From positions 1-6,221 of the forward strand of contig JAEWQZ010000071.1 of NCBI GenBank assembly GCA_023460255.1: a stretch of 6,221 nucleotides of DNA, given 5' to 3'. The stretch is from Actinomycetes bacterium. GTDB lineage: Bacteria > Actinomycetota > Actinomycetes > Actinomycetales > Cellulomonadaceae. Position numbers and translations under genes: made by a program. Positions 6,196-6,221 of this stretch are shown here, piece by piece (within the stretch, counting starts at the first letter, position 1; the number at the start of each line of letters is the position of its first letter). Below the pieces are notes generated by a model that was given only the letters and a program-made list of their open reading frames with translations, was not told where the DNA came from and made no database searches.

Positions 6196-6201
6196 ACGGT
6201 A
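6196..6201 (-). promoter_or_regulatory. Possible -10 hexamer (TACCGT) for the lipoprotein gene
   Basis: TACCGT on the minus strand fits TANNNT and would give a leader of about 28 bases ahead of the ATG at 6161, long enough to hold the AAGGAG site. The expected -35 position falls at or beyond the right edge of the window, so it cannot be judged. Confidence 0.28.
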
Positions 6202-6221
6202 GGGCAGCGTCCAGCTCGTTC

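Noticed and set aside
6162..6197. A 12-residue N-terminal extension of the lipoprotein
   Set aside because: It would put extra charged residues before a normal signal peptide and ignore the well-placed AAGGAG upstream of ATG 6161.
1..6221. Search for mobile elements, CRISPR arrays, tRNA/rRNA genes, toxin-antitoxin or defence systems
   Set aside because: No transposase or integrase motifs, regularly spaced repeats, terminal inverted repeats or tRNA-like folds were seen, and composition is uniform across the window, so there is no sign of a transferred island.

Overview
This is a very GC-rich chromosomal window. Nearly every third codon position is G or C, GTG starts are common, and genes are packed with tiny gaps or overlaps. 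Together with the DUF3516-type helicase and the DUF3558-like lipoprotein, this points to a high-GC actinobacterium, most likely a Micrococcales relative such as Cellulomonas. The genus is inference. I see no tRNA, rRNA, CRISPR array, insertion sequence or phage gene. Everything is explained by six protein genes plus short control sites.

Left part: positions 1-2558 hold most of a minus-strand Ski2-like DExH RNA helicase (C-terminus cut by the window edge). Thirty bases away and diverging from it is a plus-strand pair. The first is a PdxH-like flavin oxidase (2589-3224), which keeps the fold signatures but has lost several residues that bind FMN or substrate in classical PdxH. The second is ribonuclease HI (3221-3673), whose GTG start overlaps the oxidase stop as GTGA, so the two are almost certainly co-transcribed and translationally coupled. 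The helicase and RNase HI both act on RNA or RNA:DNA duplexes, but a functional link between them is only suggestive.

Right part: after a 97-base gap holding a possible hairpin comes a plus-strand class I SAM-dependent methyltransferase (about 3771-4568). Its last 17 bases overlap the end of a convergent minus-strand multi-pass membrane protein of the DUF418 / heparan-alpha-glucosaminide N-acetyltransferase-like group (4552-5577). Twenty bases upstream of that gene lies a minus-strand lipoprotein (5598-6161) with an acidic linker and a DUF3558-like domain. These two probably form an envelope operon transcribed leftward from the right edge.

The region looks mostly like ordinary housekeeping and envelope genes. 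The points most worth checking are the divergent active site of the PdxH-like protein, two GTG starts that sit 6-7 bases behind a TANNNT -10 hexamer (the leaderless-mRNA arrangement), and the acidic composition and internal repeat of the lipoprotein.
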